Source: Cytophagaceae bacterium
GTDB taxonomy: Bacteria; Bacteroidota; Bacteroidia; Cytophagales; Spirosomataceae
Length of the DNA: 64,000 nt
Assembly: GCA_027491315.1 (NCBI GenBank)
Contig: JAIXWL010000016.1
Span: 1-64,000, forward strand
Direction of reading: 5' to 3'
Below, piece by piece: positions 8,176 to 17,405 of the stretch; position 1 is the first letter of the stretch; every line of letters starts with the position of its first letter. The notes beneath the pieces were generated by a model. The model was given only the letters and a program-made list of their open reading frames with translations. It did no database searches and was not told the origin of the DNA. The position numbers and the translations under genes are program-made.

Positions 8176-9255
8176 ATGAAAAGCATACAACAATTAAGAG
8201 AAAACATAGATTCCATTGACGATTCAATCCTAAAATTGCTCGTAGAACGCATGGAGTTTGTAGAGGAGATAGGAAGATTAAAAAGAGAAAACAATACCGT
8301 TATTTATCATCCTGATAGAGAAAAAGAAATTGTAGATCGATTGGCATCCAAATACACGGGAAAATTAAGTAAAGCGGCCATTGAAGCTATATTTTTAGAA
8401 ATATTTGGTGTATCTAGAAACTTAGAATTACCAGAAATAATTTCTTTTTTAGGCCCAGAGGGGAGCTTTACGCATCAAGCTGCAGAAAGTAGATTTGGAG
8501 CAGTGGCAGACTATATCTCATTACCTTCCATTCGTTCAGTATTTGATTCGGTTGAGACAGGTAGAGCTAAGTATGGTGTGGTACCCATTGAAAATAATCA
8601 AGAGGGGATGGTCAAAGAAACCATGGACTTATTAAATGAGAGAAATTTATTTATCATTTCAGAAATCATAATCCCCGTAAATTTCTGTTTGGCATCTAAA
8701 GAAAATTCCATTCATCAAATACAAAAGATATATTCCAAGGATATTGCCTTTCAACAGTGTAAAGGATTTTTGCAGGATTACTTTAATCACAAACCAGAAG
8801 ATTTCTTTGTTCAAGTTGATTCGACGTCAAAAGCAGCCAAATTAGCCGTTGAGGATACTAAAGCAGCAGCATTGTGTTCACACATTGCAGCAAAAATTTA
8901 TTCATTACCTATTTTATTTGATAATATCCAAGACAGCGAAGCGAATCAAACTAGATTCTTCATTATTTCAAAAGTAGAAAATCTAAAGAAAACGGATAAG
9001 GATAAAACTAGCTTAGCTGTTAAATTAAAGCATGACGATAAACCAGGTGCTTTATTATCCCTCTTGAAAGACTTCGAAGATGTACAAATAAACTTGTTAA
9101 AGATTGAATCTAGACCTCAAAAAGATACCCACGAGTTTAAGTTTTGGTTCTTTATTGACATTGAGGGCAACAAATTAGATGAAAATGTACAGCAGATTCT
9201 AGAGAAAAGAAAAGACGAAATTATTTTCTTAGGAAGTTATATGAATCTTTGCTAA
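8176..9255 (+). CDS. pheA: Bifunctional chorismate mutase / prephenate dehydratase
   Basis: A 359-residue P-protein that makes phenylpyruvate from chorismate for phenylalanine synthesis. Residues 1-85 are an AroQ chorismate mutase (LRENIDSIDDSILKLLVERM); about 90-265 is prephenate dehydratase, beginning FLGPEGSFTHQAA and containing the catalytic TRF motif in NQTRFFIISK (about residue 259). The C-terminal ACT domain has KPGALLSLLKDF and IESRP, the phenylalanine-binding GALL and ESRP motifs, so feedback inhibition is expected. The ATG at 8176 leads directly into the mutase helix. The 3' end overlaps convergent ribF by 27 bases. Other aromatic-pathway genes are not adjacent. Confidence 0.95.
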   Translation: MKSIQQLRENIDSIDDSILKLLVERMEFVEEIGRLKRENNTVIYHPDREKEIVDRLASKYTGKLSKAAIEAIFLEIFGVSRNLELPEIISFLGPEGSFTHQAAESRFGAVADYISLPSIRSVFDSVETGRAKYGVVPIENNQEGMVKETMDLLNERNLFIISEIIIPVNFCLASKENSIHQIQKIYSKDIAFQQCKGFLQDYFNHKPEDFFVQVDSTSKAAKLAVEDTKAAALCSHIAAKIYSLPILFDNIQDSEANQTRFFIISKVENLKKTDKDKTSLAVKLKHDDKPGALLSLLKDFEDVQINLLKIESRPQKDTHEFKFWFFIDIEGNKLDENVQQILEKRKDEIIFLGSYMNLC

Positions 9256-10176
9256 TTGATTTTTAGCAAAAGCTGCATCTTGGGATATTTGATTCATCAA
9301 TTCTTGTAGAGATGAGAATTTTTTTTCATCTCTAATTTTTTCAAGCAATTCTACCTCCACTTGTTGGTCATAGATATCTTCATGAAAATCAAACAAATGC
9401 GTTTCGATGGATATGTAAGTATCCTGGGTGATGGTGGGTCTTTTACCGATATTGCTTACCCCTCCAAAAACCCGACCATTCCATTTCATTATACTGACAT
9501 ATACACCCAAACTAGGTATTAACTTGTCTTTATCATCAAGGGACAAATTAGCTGTGGGATATCCCAATTCACGACCTTGATGATTACCATGTATGATTTT
9601 TCCACGTAAGGAATAATTTCTACCTAGCATGGTATTGGCCTTGACTAAATTTCCCTGACCAATATATTCTTTAATCAAGGATGAACTTATTATTTCATCA
9701 CCTAATTTAGCTACGTCCACCGAATATGCTTGAATTTGATTGGTATAATGCTGATTAACGAAATCAACAGATCCTTTTCTCTGGTATCCAAAACGATTAT
9801 CGTAACCTAGAACTAAATCACTTATTCCAAATTTGGCTATAAGAATATCTTCTATGAAATTTTCAGCTGGTAAATGCGCGATATAATGATCAAATGGGAT
9901 CATAAATAAATAGTCTATACCTATTGAGGCTATCCAATCTACTTTTTCTATATCGGGACTTAATAAACTATTTTCCGAAATATTATTGGGAGTAAAATAG
10001 GAGGAGGGGTGGTTACTAAAAGAAATAACAATAGAATTAATTCCTTTTTCTTTGGCAATGTTCACGCATTCCGATAATACTTTAGCATGACCTAAATGCA
10101 CACCATCAAACATTCCAATGGTAATAACGGATTGTTTGACAAAAGCCTTATCAGGAAAATTATAAAAGTATTTCAT
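9229..10176 (-). CDS. ribF: Bifunctional riboflavin kinase / FAD synthetase
   Basis: A 315-residue cytoplasmic enzyme converting riboflavin to FMN and then FAD. The N-terminal nucleotidyltransferase has ITIGMFDGVHLGHAKVL (G-x-F-D-G-x-H-x-G-H); the C-terminal riboflavin kinase domain, from about residue 180, has GRELGYPTANL, LGVYVSIM, SNIGKRPT and ETHLFDF. ATG at 10176 is chosen because it opens MKYFYNFP; an alternative start four codons upstream overlaps truB further. It is the last gene of the minus-strand run from etfB; truB followed by ribF is a common bacterial order. Confidence 0.93.
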   Translation of the reverse strand: MKYFYNFPDKAFVKQSVITIGMFDGVHLGHAKVLSECVNIAKEKGINSIVISFSNHPSSYFTPNNISENSLLSPDIEKVDWIASIGIDYLFMIPFDHYIAHLPAENFIEDILIAKFGISDLVLGYDNRFGYQRKGSVDFVNQHYTNQIQAYSVDVAKLGDEIISSSLIKEYIGQGNLVKANTMLGRNYSLRGKIIHGNHQGRELGYPTANLSLDDKDKLIPSLGVYVSIMKWNGRVFGGVSNIGKRPTITQDTYISIETHLFDFHEDIYDQQVEVELLEKIRDEKKFSSLQELMNQISQDAAFAKNQLAKIHITS

Positions 10177-10849
10177 ACTGCTCTGCACTAAATTTCTCGA
10201 TGGATTGAGCCTTATCGAGACAATAATCTCCTATTTGACTTCTAACTAGTTCTTTTAAATAAGCGCCAGAATTTAAGAAAAAACCAAAATCCCTCACCAT
10301 ACTTCGAATGTAGGTTCCTTTGGAACAAGTTATGTTAAACTTGATTTCGGGAAAATGAGTAGTATCTATTTCAAATTCATATACGCTAGCTTGGCGAATT
10401 TTTATTTCAACGTCCTTTTCAGTCAAACCTTTCCTAGCTTGAACATACAAACGTTGACCATTTTGTTTAACAGCTGAATAAATAGGAGGGATTTGTTGAA
10501 TTTCACCAAGTAAGGATTGTCTTGCTTTTTCCAATAATTCAGGAGTAATATGATCAATTGGATACTCCTCATCAAAATCTGTTTCCAAATCAATGGATGG
10601 TGTCGTTTTTCCTAAAACAAATGAACCGGTATAGGTTTTCGGAAGTGACTGGAAATACTCAATTTTTTTGGTGTACTTTCCAACACATATAATCAAAAGG
10701 CCAGAGGCCAATGGATCTAAGGTACCTGCGTGACCTATTTTCTTAAACTTACCCATGTTTCTGATTTTACGAACAGCATCAAAGGAAGTCCAAGTTTTGG
10801 GCTTATCTATTAAATAGAATTTATCTTCAACTGGAATTAAATCATCCAC
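10160..10849 (-). CDS. truB: tRNA pseudouridine-55 synthase
   Basis: A 229-residue TruB that isomerises U55 in the T loop of tRNAs. Catalytic Asp45 is in GHAGTLDPLASGLL, preceded by YLIDKPKTWTSFDAV and followed by TYTGSFVLGKTTPSIDLETD and SKGTYIRSMVRDFG. It starts with GTG at 10849, overlapping uppP by 13 bases; a nearby ATG is out of frame. It lacks the long C-terminal PUA domain of E. coli TruB, as is usual in Bacteroidota. Confidence 0.94.
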   Translation of the reverse strand: MDDLIPVEDKFYLIDKPKTWTSFDAVRKIRNMGKFKKIGHAGTLDPLASGLLIICVGKYTKKIEYFQSLPKTYTGSFVLGKTTPSIDLETDFDEEYPIDHITPELLEKARQSLLGEIQQIPPIYSAVKQNGQRLYVQARKGLTEKDVEIKIRQASVYEFEIDTTHFPEIKFNITCSKGTYIRSMVRDFGFFLNSGAYLKELVRSQIGDYCLDKAQSIEKFSAEQYEILL

Positions 10850-11625
10850 AAGTATAATGCTAAAAAGATACCAGCCAAAACTCGATAATAACCAAAGAAT
10901 TTAAAGCCATATTTATTTACTAGATCCACCATCCACCGAATTGTTACTAGCGCAATAATAAAACTAATAACAGCCCCAATTAGTAAAGAAATACTATTGG
11001 TAGGATTTAAAATAACATCTAAATCATGGCGGTAATCCAAAAGTTTCTTGGCACATGCTCCTAAAATAGTAGGAATACCCAACAAAAATGAAAATTCGAC
11101 AGCAGCACGGTGATTTAATCCAACTAAACGTCCTCCGATAATGGATGCTCCTGAACGAGAAACTCCAGGAATCATAGCCAAACACTGGTATAAGCCTATT
11201 TTAATGGATTGAGGAATGGACATGTTTTCAATATTGTCATGTTGATGATCCTTGTCTTTCACCCAATCGTCAATTTTAATCAATAGTAGGCCTCCTACTA
11301 CCCATGAGGCAGCGATGAACCAATAACTCTGAAATAATGATTCTAAGAGATCATCTAATAATACACCAAATATGGCTGCTGGTATAAAAGAAGCAATGAT
11401 ATATTTATAAACGCGAAAAGATTGAAAAAGACGTTTAAAATAAAGAAAAGGAACAGCTGCAATAGCCCCTAATTGAATAAAAACCGTAAAAAAATTCAGG
11501 TATTTAGAGGGCTCTATGCCTAATAACTTTTCAGCTACAATAATGTGAGCAGTAGAAGAAACTGGTAAAAACTCACTTAAACCCTCTACAATGCCTAGCA
11601 CAATTGCCTCAAAAAATTGATTCAT
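10837..11625 (-). CDS. uppP: Undecaprenyl-diphosphatase
   Basis: A 262-residue polytopic enzyme of the BacA/UppP family, which dephosphorylates undecaprenyl pyrophosphate to recycle the lipid carrier for peptidoglycan and surface glycans. Signatures are EGLSEFLPVSSTAHI near the N terminus and PGVSRSGASI near residue 155; about seven helices are visible. Its ATG shares one base with the stop of the DUF3098 gene (TAATG). The carrier it regenerates also serves the WecA-type glycan pathway in this window. Confidence 0.95.
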   Translation of the reverse strand: MNQFFEAIVLGIVEGLSEFLPVSSTAHIIVAEKLLGIEPSKYLNFFTVFIQLGAIAAVPFLYFKRLFQSFRVYKYIIASFIPAAIFGVLLDDLLESLFQSYWFIAASWVVGGLLLIKIDDWVKDKDHQHDNIENMSIPQSIKIGLYQCLAMIPGVSRSGASIIGGRLVGLNHRAAVEFSFLLGIPTILGACAKKLLDYRHDLDVILNPTNSISLLIGAVISFIIALVTIRWMVDLVNKYGFKFFGYYRVLAGIFLALYLWMI

Positions 11626-11837
11626 TATTTCTTGATTTTAAACAAAGAAAAAATGGGGAGAATTACGCCTATTAATACTAAAATAGGGCCTAAGGTGATT
11701 CCCAAAAATCCAAAGCCAAAGGGTTCTTTATCCAAAGTCATGACAAAAAAACCTAGAATCATGATGCAAAGTCCAGCAACCAAAATTAAAATATCTTTTC
11801 GGTTTAAGGGTAGATTGGAATTAGTTGGATTAGCCAT
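11625..11837 (-). CDS. DUF3098 small membrane protein
   Basis: A 70-residue protein with two hydrophobic segments (about 14-35 and 44-63) separated by a short loop with DKEPFGFGF. It fits DUF3098, a Bacteroidota family typically encoded between ftsX and uppP, exactly its position here. The function is unknown; the position suggests cell-envelope or division work. It is separated from ftsX by one base and overlaps uppP by one. Confidence 0.8.
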   Translation of the reverse strand: MANPTNSNLPLNRKDILILVAGLCIMILGFFVMTLDKEPFGFGFLGITLGPILVLIGVILPIFSLFKIKK

Positions 11838-11838
11838 A

Positions 11839-12723
11839 TTAAAATAAGTTAGTGTGTTGAATCTTCAAGTAACGATTCAATGAAAAATAGGTGGAAATAA
11901 CACTAAATAAGGAAGAACTAAGAACAGCTAAGAGAAACAACTGTAGCTGGTTATTTAAATCAAAAAACAGAAAACTAGTCTCGGGTAAACTTTGAATAAA
12001 ATAATAGAATACCCCATTGGAAACTAGATAGCCTAAACCACCGCCCAACAATCCCAATAATAAGGAATTCAATAAATAAGGTTTACGAATAAAGGCATTG
12101 GTTGAACCCAATAATTGCATTGTTTTGATTAAAACCCTATTGCTGTGAATATTTAATCGAATATAATTGGATAATTGTAGGTAGATAAAAGCACTCAACA
12201 GAACAATAAAAACTAAAATAATCCAGCCGACATGCTTGATTTTTGACAAAAAAGAATCTAAAAAAGCATTCGGGTAAGTGACTTCATAAACACCTGGAAA
12301 ATTCTTTAATTCAGCGGCTATTTTTTCAAAAGATTTACCTGATTTAAATTCCTCACTAATACTTAATACAAATAGGTTTTTAAATGGATTATCTTCTCCT
12401 AACAGGTCTTGGTAATTTTCGTGATTTGATTTTAAAAAATCAGCAGCAATTTTATCTTTGGAAACAAAGGCAATTTCTTTTTTGCTACCTAAATTTTGAA
12501 CAAAAGGCTTTTTAGCTAATAATTTATACGATTCAATTAATTGTTGACTATTAAGAGAATCCTCCATGTAAACGTATATTTTCATTTGCGATTTAATATC
12601 ATCTCCCCAGGATTTAATTCCTACTAACAATTGAAAGAAAACGCAAATTATAAAGGCCAAACTAGAAATAGAGAAAATCAACAAGAGGTTGGTTGAACTC
12701 GGTTTAGCTTTAGAATATTTCAT
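11839..12723 (-). CDS. ftsX: Cell-division ABC-type permease FtsX
   Basis: A 294-residue FtsX, the membrane subunit that with FtsE controls septal peptidoglycan hydrolases. One N-terminal helix (about 13-35) is followed by a periplasmic domain including KIYVYMEDSLNSQQL and three C-terminal helices around residues 170-285. ftsE is not adjacent, as is common in Bacteroidota. It overlaps the upstream DUF151 gene by four bases (ATGA). Confidence 0.9.
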   Translation of the reverse strand: MKYSKAKPSSTNLLLIFSISSLAFIICVFFQLLVGIKSWGDDIKSQMKIYVYMEDSLNSQQLIESYKLLAKKPFVQNLGSKKEIAFVSKDKIAADFLKSNHENYQDLLGEDNPFKNLFVLSISEEFKSGKSFEKIAAELKNFPGVYEVTYPNAFLDSFLSKIKHVGWIILVFIVLLSAFIYLQLSNYIRLNIHSNRVLIKTMQLLGSTNAFIRKPYLLNSLLLGLLGGGLGYLVSNGVFYYFIQSLPETSFLFFDLNNQLQLFLLAVLSSSLFSVISTYFSLNRYLKIQHTNLF

Positions 12724-13310
12724 TTTTGTTTATTTAATATTTCAATTTGATCTCTTAATCTAGCTGCTTCTTCATAATTTTCATCAACCAATGCTTTTTC
12801 CAATAAACCTTCTAATTCGGATAAGCTAAGGGAATTAGGTTGGTAAACAGGAATATCCACGGAATAGGAGAGGTCTTCATCCGATTCCTCTTCTTCCTCA
12901 TCTGGTATGCAAATGGATTTAAGTAAACTTTCTTTGATAAAAATATTTTTTTGAGCACGGAGTGCTAGGGCAATGGAATCACTTGGCCGAGCATCTATTT
13001 CAATAAGCGAACCATCCTGAAAAAATTCGATTTTGGCATAGAAAATACCTTCTTTAAAATCAGTAATTAACACACGATTTAAATCCAAATTTGATTTTTC
13101 AATGACTTGAATAAATAAATCGTGTGTTAATGGCCTACTAGTTTGAATTTGCTCAAGATAAACAGAAATAGCCTGCGCTTCCTGATTACCTATGACAATG
13201 GGAAACCTTAGGTTTGGATAATCTTCTGATTGTAAGAGCAAAATAAAAGAACTTGCTCCCACGGAACTAGGAGATACTGAAACTATACTTAATTTTAAAT
13301 AATCGTTCAA
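12720..13310 (-). CDS. Bifunctional-nuclease (DUF151) protein with UVR domain
   Basis: A 196-residue protein. Residues 1-130 match the DUF151/BFN fold (LPIVIGNQEAQAISVYLE-like block, then DARPSDSIALALRA). An acidic linker EEEEESDED follows, and the C terminus (about 160-192) is a UVR helical hairpin, LEKALVDENYEEAARLRDQI, as found in UvrB and UvrC. The fusion is widespread in Bacteroidota; some DUF151 proteins have reported nuclease activity, but the cellular role is unclear. It overlaps ftsX by four bases and follows etfA. Confidence 0.82.
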   Translation of the reverse strand: MNDYLKLSIVSVSPSSVGASSFILLLQSEDYPNLRFPIVIGNQEAQAISVYLEQIQTSRPLTHDLFIQVIEKSNLDLNRVLITDFKEGIFYAKIEFFQDGSLIEIDARPSDSIALALRAQKNIFIKESLLKSICIPDEEEEESDEDLSYSVDIPVYQPNSLSLSELEGLLEKALVDENYEEAARLRDQIEILNKQK

Positions 13311-13313
13311 GGC

Positions 13314-13335
13314 TACATTTTAAAAAACAAATGTA
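13314..13335. promoter_or_regulatory. Inverted repeat containing a -7 box upstream of the DUF151 gene
   Basis: TACATTT (13314-13320) and AAATGTA (13329-13335) are a perfect 7-bp inverted repeat with an 8-base spacer. On the minus strand the right arm provides TACATTTG (13335-13328), a perfect TAnnTTTG box 18 bases before the start at 13310. No TTG is seen at the usual -33 distance. It may be an internal promoter splitting the etf genes from the ftsX genes. Confidence 0.35.
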
Positions 13336-13353
13336 TCAAAAAATGGCCTAAAA

Positions 13354-14310
13354 TTAATGGCTTTTAAGCTTATTTAACAATCTCGGAAGTACATCAAAGA
13401 CATCTCCAACAATACCATAATCCGCATGCTTGAAAAAAGGTGCTTCTGGATCATTATTAATTACAACTATTTTTCTGGAACCATTTACCCCAGCCAAATG
13501 CTGAATAGCACCCGAAATACCGCAGGCCAAATATAATTTAGGAGCAATTTTAACTCCTGTTTGTCCTACGTGCTCATGGTGAGGTCTCCAATTTAAATCC
13601 GAAACAGGCTTTGAACATGCCGTCGCTGCCCCAAGCTCCTTGGCTAAATCCTCAACAATTCCCCAATTGGATGGATCTTTAAATCCTCTACCAGCACCAA
13701 CTACAATAGCTGCATCTGGAAGCGGAATTGAACCAGTTAATGGGTAATTTTCAATTAATTTATTTTGAGAATCTGTACCTAAGGAAACTTCAGCTTGACT
13801 AATTGATGAACTTCCTGTTCCCTGAGGAACATCCACCGAAAAAGCTTTGCTAAATGCAGCAATAAATGAATCGCCATTAACTTGTGTCGTCAACAATGCC
13901 TTTCCTGAGAAAATTGACTTCGTAAATTGATATCCATCAGAAACTTTTTGAAGCTTAAGCACATTTGAAACTACTGGAACTGATAAAGATTTAGCCAAGA
14001 AAGAAGCTATTGTGTCGGTCAGTAATGATTTCACATATAGAATTTGACTAATCCCTTTTTGCTTCACATCATCCAATAAAGGAGACATTATTTGACCGTG
14101 ATTTACTAACCCTGGAATTTTAATGTGGATGTATTGCTTAATAAAGCTATGGGAATTCAATTGATCTGATGAAATATGGTCAAAACCATATACATAAATC
14201 GCTTCAGCCCCATTTGTACCAGCCCAATCACCGGCGAAATCTAAAAGTCTTTTAGAGCTATCGGCTAATTGGCCGTTTTTTATATCGATAAATACTGCTA
14301 GATTTTTCAT
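13354..14310 (-). CDS. etfA: Electron transfer flavoprotein, alpha subunit
   Basis: A 318-residue EtfA, the FAD-binding subunit that takes electrons from acyl-CoA dehydrogenases and passes them to the quinone pool. The C-terminal FAD domain has AIVVGAGRGFKDPSNWG, CSKPVSDLNWRPHHEHVGQT and KLYLACGISGAIQHLAG. The N terminus (MKNLAVFIDIKNGQLADSS) is the usual start. It lies one base after etfB. Confidence 0.95.
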   Translation of the reverse strand: MKNLAVFIDIKNGQLADSSKRLLDFAGDWAGTNGAEAIYVYGFDHISSDQLNSHSFIKQYIHIKIPGLVNHGQIMSPLLDDVKQKGISQILYVKSLLTDTIASFLAKSLSVPVVSNVLKLQKVSDGYQFTKSIFSGKALLTTQVNGDSFIAAFSKAFSVDVPQGTGSSSISQAEVSLGTDSQNKLIENYPLTGSIPLPDAAIVVGAGRGFKDPSNWGIVEDLAKELGAATACSKPVSDLNWRPHHEHVGQTGVKIAPKLYLACGISGAIQHLAGVNGSRKIVVINNDPEAPFFKHADYGIVGDVFDVLPRLLNKLKSH

Positions 14311-14311
14311 C

Positions 14312-15043
14312 TTATATTAGGTTTTCACTTTTTAAAAGATCGATTAAGGATTCAGCATTTTCAGCAGGAATCATTTTTTGTAAACGTTCAGTCTCTACTA
14401 CTTGCGCAGAAATATGTTGCTCCAAGCTAGCATGACTGGGAGCCACAACAGCTATTTCCTTGGTCCTGGCCGTCATGATACCTCTCATAGATGGGATTTT
14501 CCATTCTGCAATAGGTTCCTGACAACCTAATACTGCAGGAAGGGCAGAGCTAACCTTGGTCTTTCCTTGATCTGTTTCTATTTCTAAAACCAATTTATCT
14601 CCTTCGTAATCTAAATGCATAACTGGTGAAAAATGGTTGTAAGATAAACCATGTGCCACCAAGGCATGAACAATGCCACTATTGTAATCAATGGATTCTT
14701 TACCCATCATGATTAAATCAAAAGATTGATCTTGGGCATACTGTATAATTTCTTGAGCTACTTGGAAGGAATCAAACGCAGGTGTATCAATTCTAACAGC
14801 TCGATCTGCACCTAAGGCCAGGCATTTTCTGATTAACGCTTCCGAATCAGCAGTACCAATGTGCAACACGACTAATTCAGCTTGTGTTTGTTCCTTAATT
14901 TCAATAGCTCTGGATAATGCGTAATCATCATAAGGTCCAACAATAAAGGTGAGCCCCTCGGAATTAATACGAGTATTTGATGAATCTAGTGTAATTTTGG
15001 ATGTGGTATCGGGTACAACCGATATGCAAACTAAGATTTTCAT
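14312..15043 (-). CDS. etfB: Electron transfer flavoprotein, beta subunit
   Basis: A 243-residue EtfB, the AMP-binding partner of EtfA. Motifs are MKILVCISVVPDTTSKI, GPYDDYALSRAIEIKEQ, LGADRAVRI and the segment LIMMGKESIDYNSGIVHALV. It is first in the minus-strand run that continues to ribF. A short dyad (TATGC-AA-GCATA, 15062-15073) lies in the 55-bp gap before the divergent TPR gene. Confidence 0.95.
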   Translation of the reverse strand: MKILVCISVVPDTTSKITLDSSNTRINSEGLTFIVGPYDDYALSRAIEIKEQTQAELVVLHIGTADSEALIRKCLALGADRAVRIDTPAFDSFQVAQEIIQYAQDQSFDLIMMGKESIDYNSGIVHALVAHGLSYNHFSPVMHLDYEGDKLVLEIETDQGKTKVSSALPAVLGCQEPIAEWKIPSMRGIMTARTKEIAVVAPSHASLEQHISAQVVETERLQKMIPAENAESLIDLLKSENLI

Positions 15044-15098
15044 AGGCGATTAAAAAAATGTTATGCAAGCATACTAATTTGTTTTTAAAATTACAAAA

Positions 15099-15407
15099 AT
15101 GGAGCGTAAAGAATTTATAAAAAACGAAATTAAACTGGAGCCTGAGAATCCGTTTAATTATTATTTGCTGGCTTTGGAATTAAAAAAAGAGGGAAAAGAA
15201 GCTGCCTCTAGGGAAGTATTTGATGATTTGTTAAACAAGTTTCCGACTTACATACCTAGCTATTATAGCTTTGCCGACTACCTTTTGGAAATAGGTGAAG
15301 AATACAAAGCTAAGCAAGTATTGGAAAAAGGAATTGAAATGGCAGAAAAAGCAGGTACAGCCAAAGCCTTACATGAACTAAAACAATTATTGGATTTAAA
15401 CTTTTAG
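15099..15407 (+). CDS. Small tetratricopeptide-like protein
   Basis: A 102-residue all-helical protein with about two and a half TPR-like repeats: [20 protein letters not shown], then [19 protein letters not shown], then a third helix pair. No signal peptide is seen. Its family is found near topoisomerase or etf genes in Bacteroidota, but I cannot name a function. Its TAG stop interlocks with the parE stop (TTAG, four-base overlap). Confidence 0.7.
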   Translation: MERKEFIKNEIKLEPENPFNYYLLALELKKEGKEAASREVFDDLLNKFPTYIPSYYSFADYLLEIGEEYKAKQVLEKGIEMAEKAGTAKALHELKQLLDLNF

Positions 15408-17284
15408 TTTAACAAAACTTCTTCTAAATCTTTTTCGATAATTAAGTTCTCAATGATAAACTTTTGCCTTTCAGGGGTATTTTTTCCCATGTAATAAGTT
15501 AATAATTGAGGTATGGTAAATTCCTTTTCAAGAATAACTGGCTCCAATTTGATATTTTCCCCAATAAACGTTCCAAACTCTTCAGGGGAAATCTCTCCCA
15601 ATCCCTTAAAACGAGTGATTTCAGGTTTTGGACTTAACTTTTCAATGGCGTTCCTTCTTTCCTCATCGGAATAACAATAAATCGTTTCCTTTTTATTTCT
15701 TACTCTGAAAAGTGGAGTTTCTAAAATGTATAGGTGCCCATTTCTTACTAAGTCCGGGAAAAATTGAAGAAAGAACGTTAAAATAAGCAAGCGGATGTGC
15801 ATACCATCTACGTCGGCATCGGTAGCAATAACAATTTTGTTATACCGCAAATTATCCAAGCTATCTTCAATATCTAGGGCATGCTGCAATAGATTAAACT
15901 CCTCGTTTTCGTAGACGATTTTTTTAGTTAAACCAAAGCAGTTTAAAGGTTTACCACGTAAACTAAATACAGCTTGTGTTTGAACATCTCTAGACTTTGT
16001 AATGGAGCCACTGGCAGAATCTCCCTCAGTTATAAACAAAATGGTATCATGGCGTGAATCCGATTTTTCATCTGGCAAATGCACGCGACAATCCCTCAAT
16101 TTTTTATTGTGCAAATTGGCTTTTTTCGCTCTTTCGTTGGCCAATTTTTTAATACCTGCAATATCCTTTCTCTCTCTTTCTGATTGCAATATGCGTTTTA
16201 ATATGGCATCAGCAGTGCTTGGATTCTTGTGTAAAAAATTATCTAATTCTGTTTTGACAAAATCACCTATAAACGAACGAATGGAGGTCGAATTAGAATC
16301 TGGAGAAATGGTTGTTGAACCTAGTTTAGTCTTAGTTTGAGATTCAAAAACAGGTTCTTGTACTCGTATTGCAATAGCACCAACTATACTGGCCCTTACA
16401 TCAGAAGGATCGAAATCCTTTTTATAAAATTCTCTAACAGTACGGACAATTGCCTCGCGAAAAGCCGCTAGGTGAGTACCACCTTGGGTAGTATTTTGAC
16501 CATTGACAAAAGAATAATATTCTTCACCGTATTGATTATTATGTGTGATGGCAAGTTCAATATCATTTCCTTTTAGGTGAATGATAGGATATCTATTCTC
16601 TTCGGCATTGGTTTTTTTAGATAGTAAATCCAGTAAACCATTTTGAGAAAAATACTTTTCCCCATTAAAATTGATGGATAAACCCGCATTCAAATAGGCA
16701 TAATTCCAAAATAATGAATCTAGGTATTGAGGAATAAAATGATAATTCTTAAATATACTGTTATCGGGTTCAAAACAAACATAAGTACCACTTTTGGCAT
16801 TTGAAGTTTCAAAACCATCTGATTCTGCTGTTAATTCCCCCTTACAAAATTCAGCCCATTTGGTTTGCCCGTCACGGAAAGACTGAACTTTAAAATATTG
16901 AGAAAGTGCATTGGTAGCCTTGGTACCTACACCATTTAAACCAACCGACTTTTGAAAAGCTCCAGAATCATATTTACCACCTGTATTGATTTTTGAAACA
17001 CAATCAATCACTTTTCCCAAAGGTATTCCTCGACCAAAGTCACGCACTTCTACTTTATGATCCGAGATCTTTACTTCAATCACCTTACCGTTGCCCATCA
17101 TGTGCTCATCAATGGAATTGTCCATGATTTCTTTCACTAGCACATAAATTCCATCATCTACCGAAGAACCATCGCCTAATTTTCCGATATACATACCAGG
17201 TCTTAAGCGGATATGCTCTTTCCAATCTAAGGAACGGATACTATCATCATTATAAATCGGGGGGGTACTGTTAATTTCTTCCAC
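15404..17284 (-). CDS. parE: DNA topoisomerase IV, subunit B
   Basis: A 626-residue ATPase subunit of topoisomerase IV. The GHKL ATPase has [31 protein letters not shown] and [11 protein letters not shown]; the TOPRIM domain has [17 protein letters not shown] and [14 protein letters not shown]. ParE rather than GyrB is supported by the short length without a GyrB insertion, and by the presence of a matching subunit A at 37321, 20 kb away. The N terminus starts at 17284. Confidence 0.88.
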   Translation of the reverse strand: MEEINSTPPIYNDDSIRSLDWKEHIRLRPGMYIGKLGDGSSVDDGIYVLVKEIMDNSIDEHMMGNGKVIEVKISDHKVEVRDFGRGIPLGKVIDCVSKINTGGKYDSGAFQKSVGLNGVGTKATNALSQYFKVQSFRDGQTKWAEFCKGELTAESDGFETSNAKSGTYVCFEPDNSIFKNYHFIPQYLDSLFWNYAYLNAGLSINFNGEKYFSQNGLLDLLSKKTNAEENRYPIIHLKGNDIELAITHNNQYGEEYYSFVNGQNTTQGGTHLAAFREAIVRTVREFYKKDFDPSDVRASIVGAIAIRVQEPVFESQTKTKLGSTTISPDSNSTSIRSFIGDFVKTELDNFLHKNPSTADAILKRILQSERERKDIAGIKKLANERAKKANLHNKKLRDCRVHLPDEKSDSRHDTILFITEGDSASGSITKSRDVQTQAVFSLRGKPLNCFGLTKKIVYENEEFNLLQHALDIEDSLDNLRYNKIVIATDADVDGMHIRLLILTFFLQFFPDLVRNGHLYILETPLFRVRNKKETIYCYSDEERRNAIEKLSPKPEITRFKGLGEISPEEFGTFIGENIKLEPVILEKEFTIPQLLTYYMGKNTPERQKFIIENLIIEKDLEEVLLN

Positions 17285-17372
17285 TAGATAATTTTTGAAA
17301 TAATTAATTTAATAAGACAAGGCCTAAGCGTGCAATTAGCTTTAAAGTTAGCATTAAATCATGTTTTTTCTT

Positions 17373-17390
17373 TAATTTGCAGTCAAATTA
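17373..17390. promoter_or_regulatory. Inverted repeat just upstream of the glycan-export operon
   Basis: TAATTTG (17373-17379) and CAAATTA (17384-17390) form a perfect 7-4-7 inverted repeat ending 15 bases before the ATG at 17406. The left arm gives TTAATTTG, one base off a -7 box. It could be an operator over the promoter or an RNA hairpin near the start codon. No TTG is seen at the usual spacing. Confidence 0.35.
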
Positions 17391-17405
17391 GAAATAAAAG
17401 ACTTT

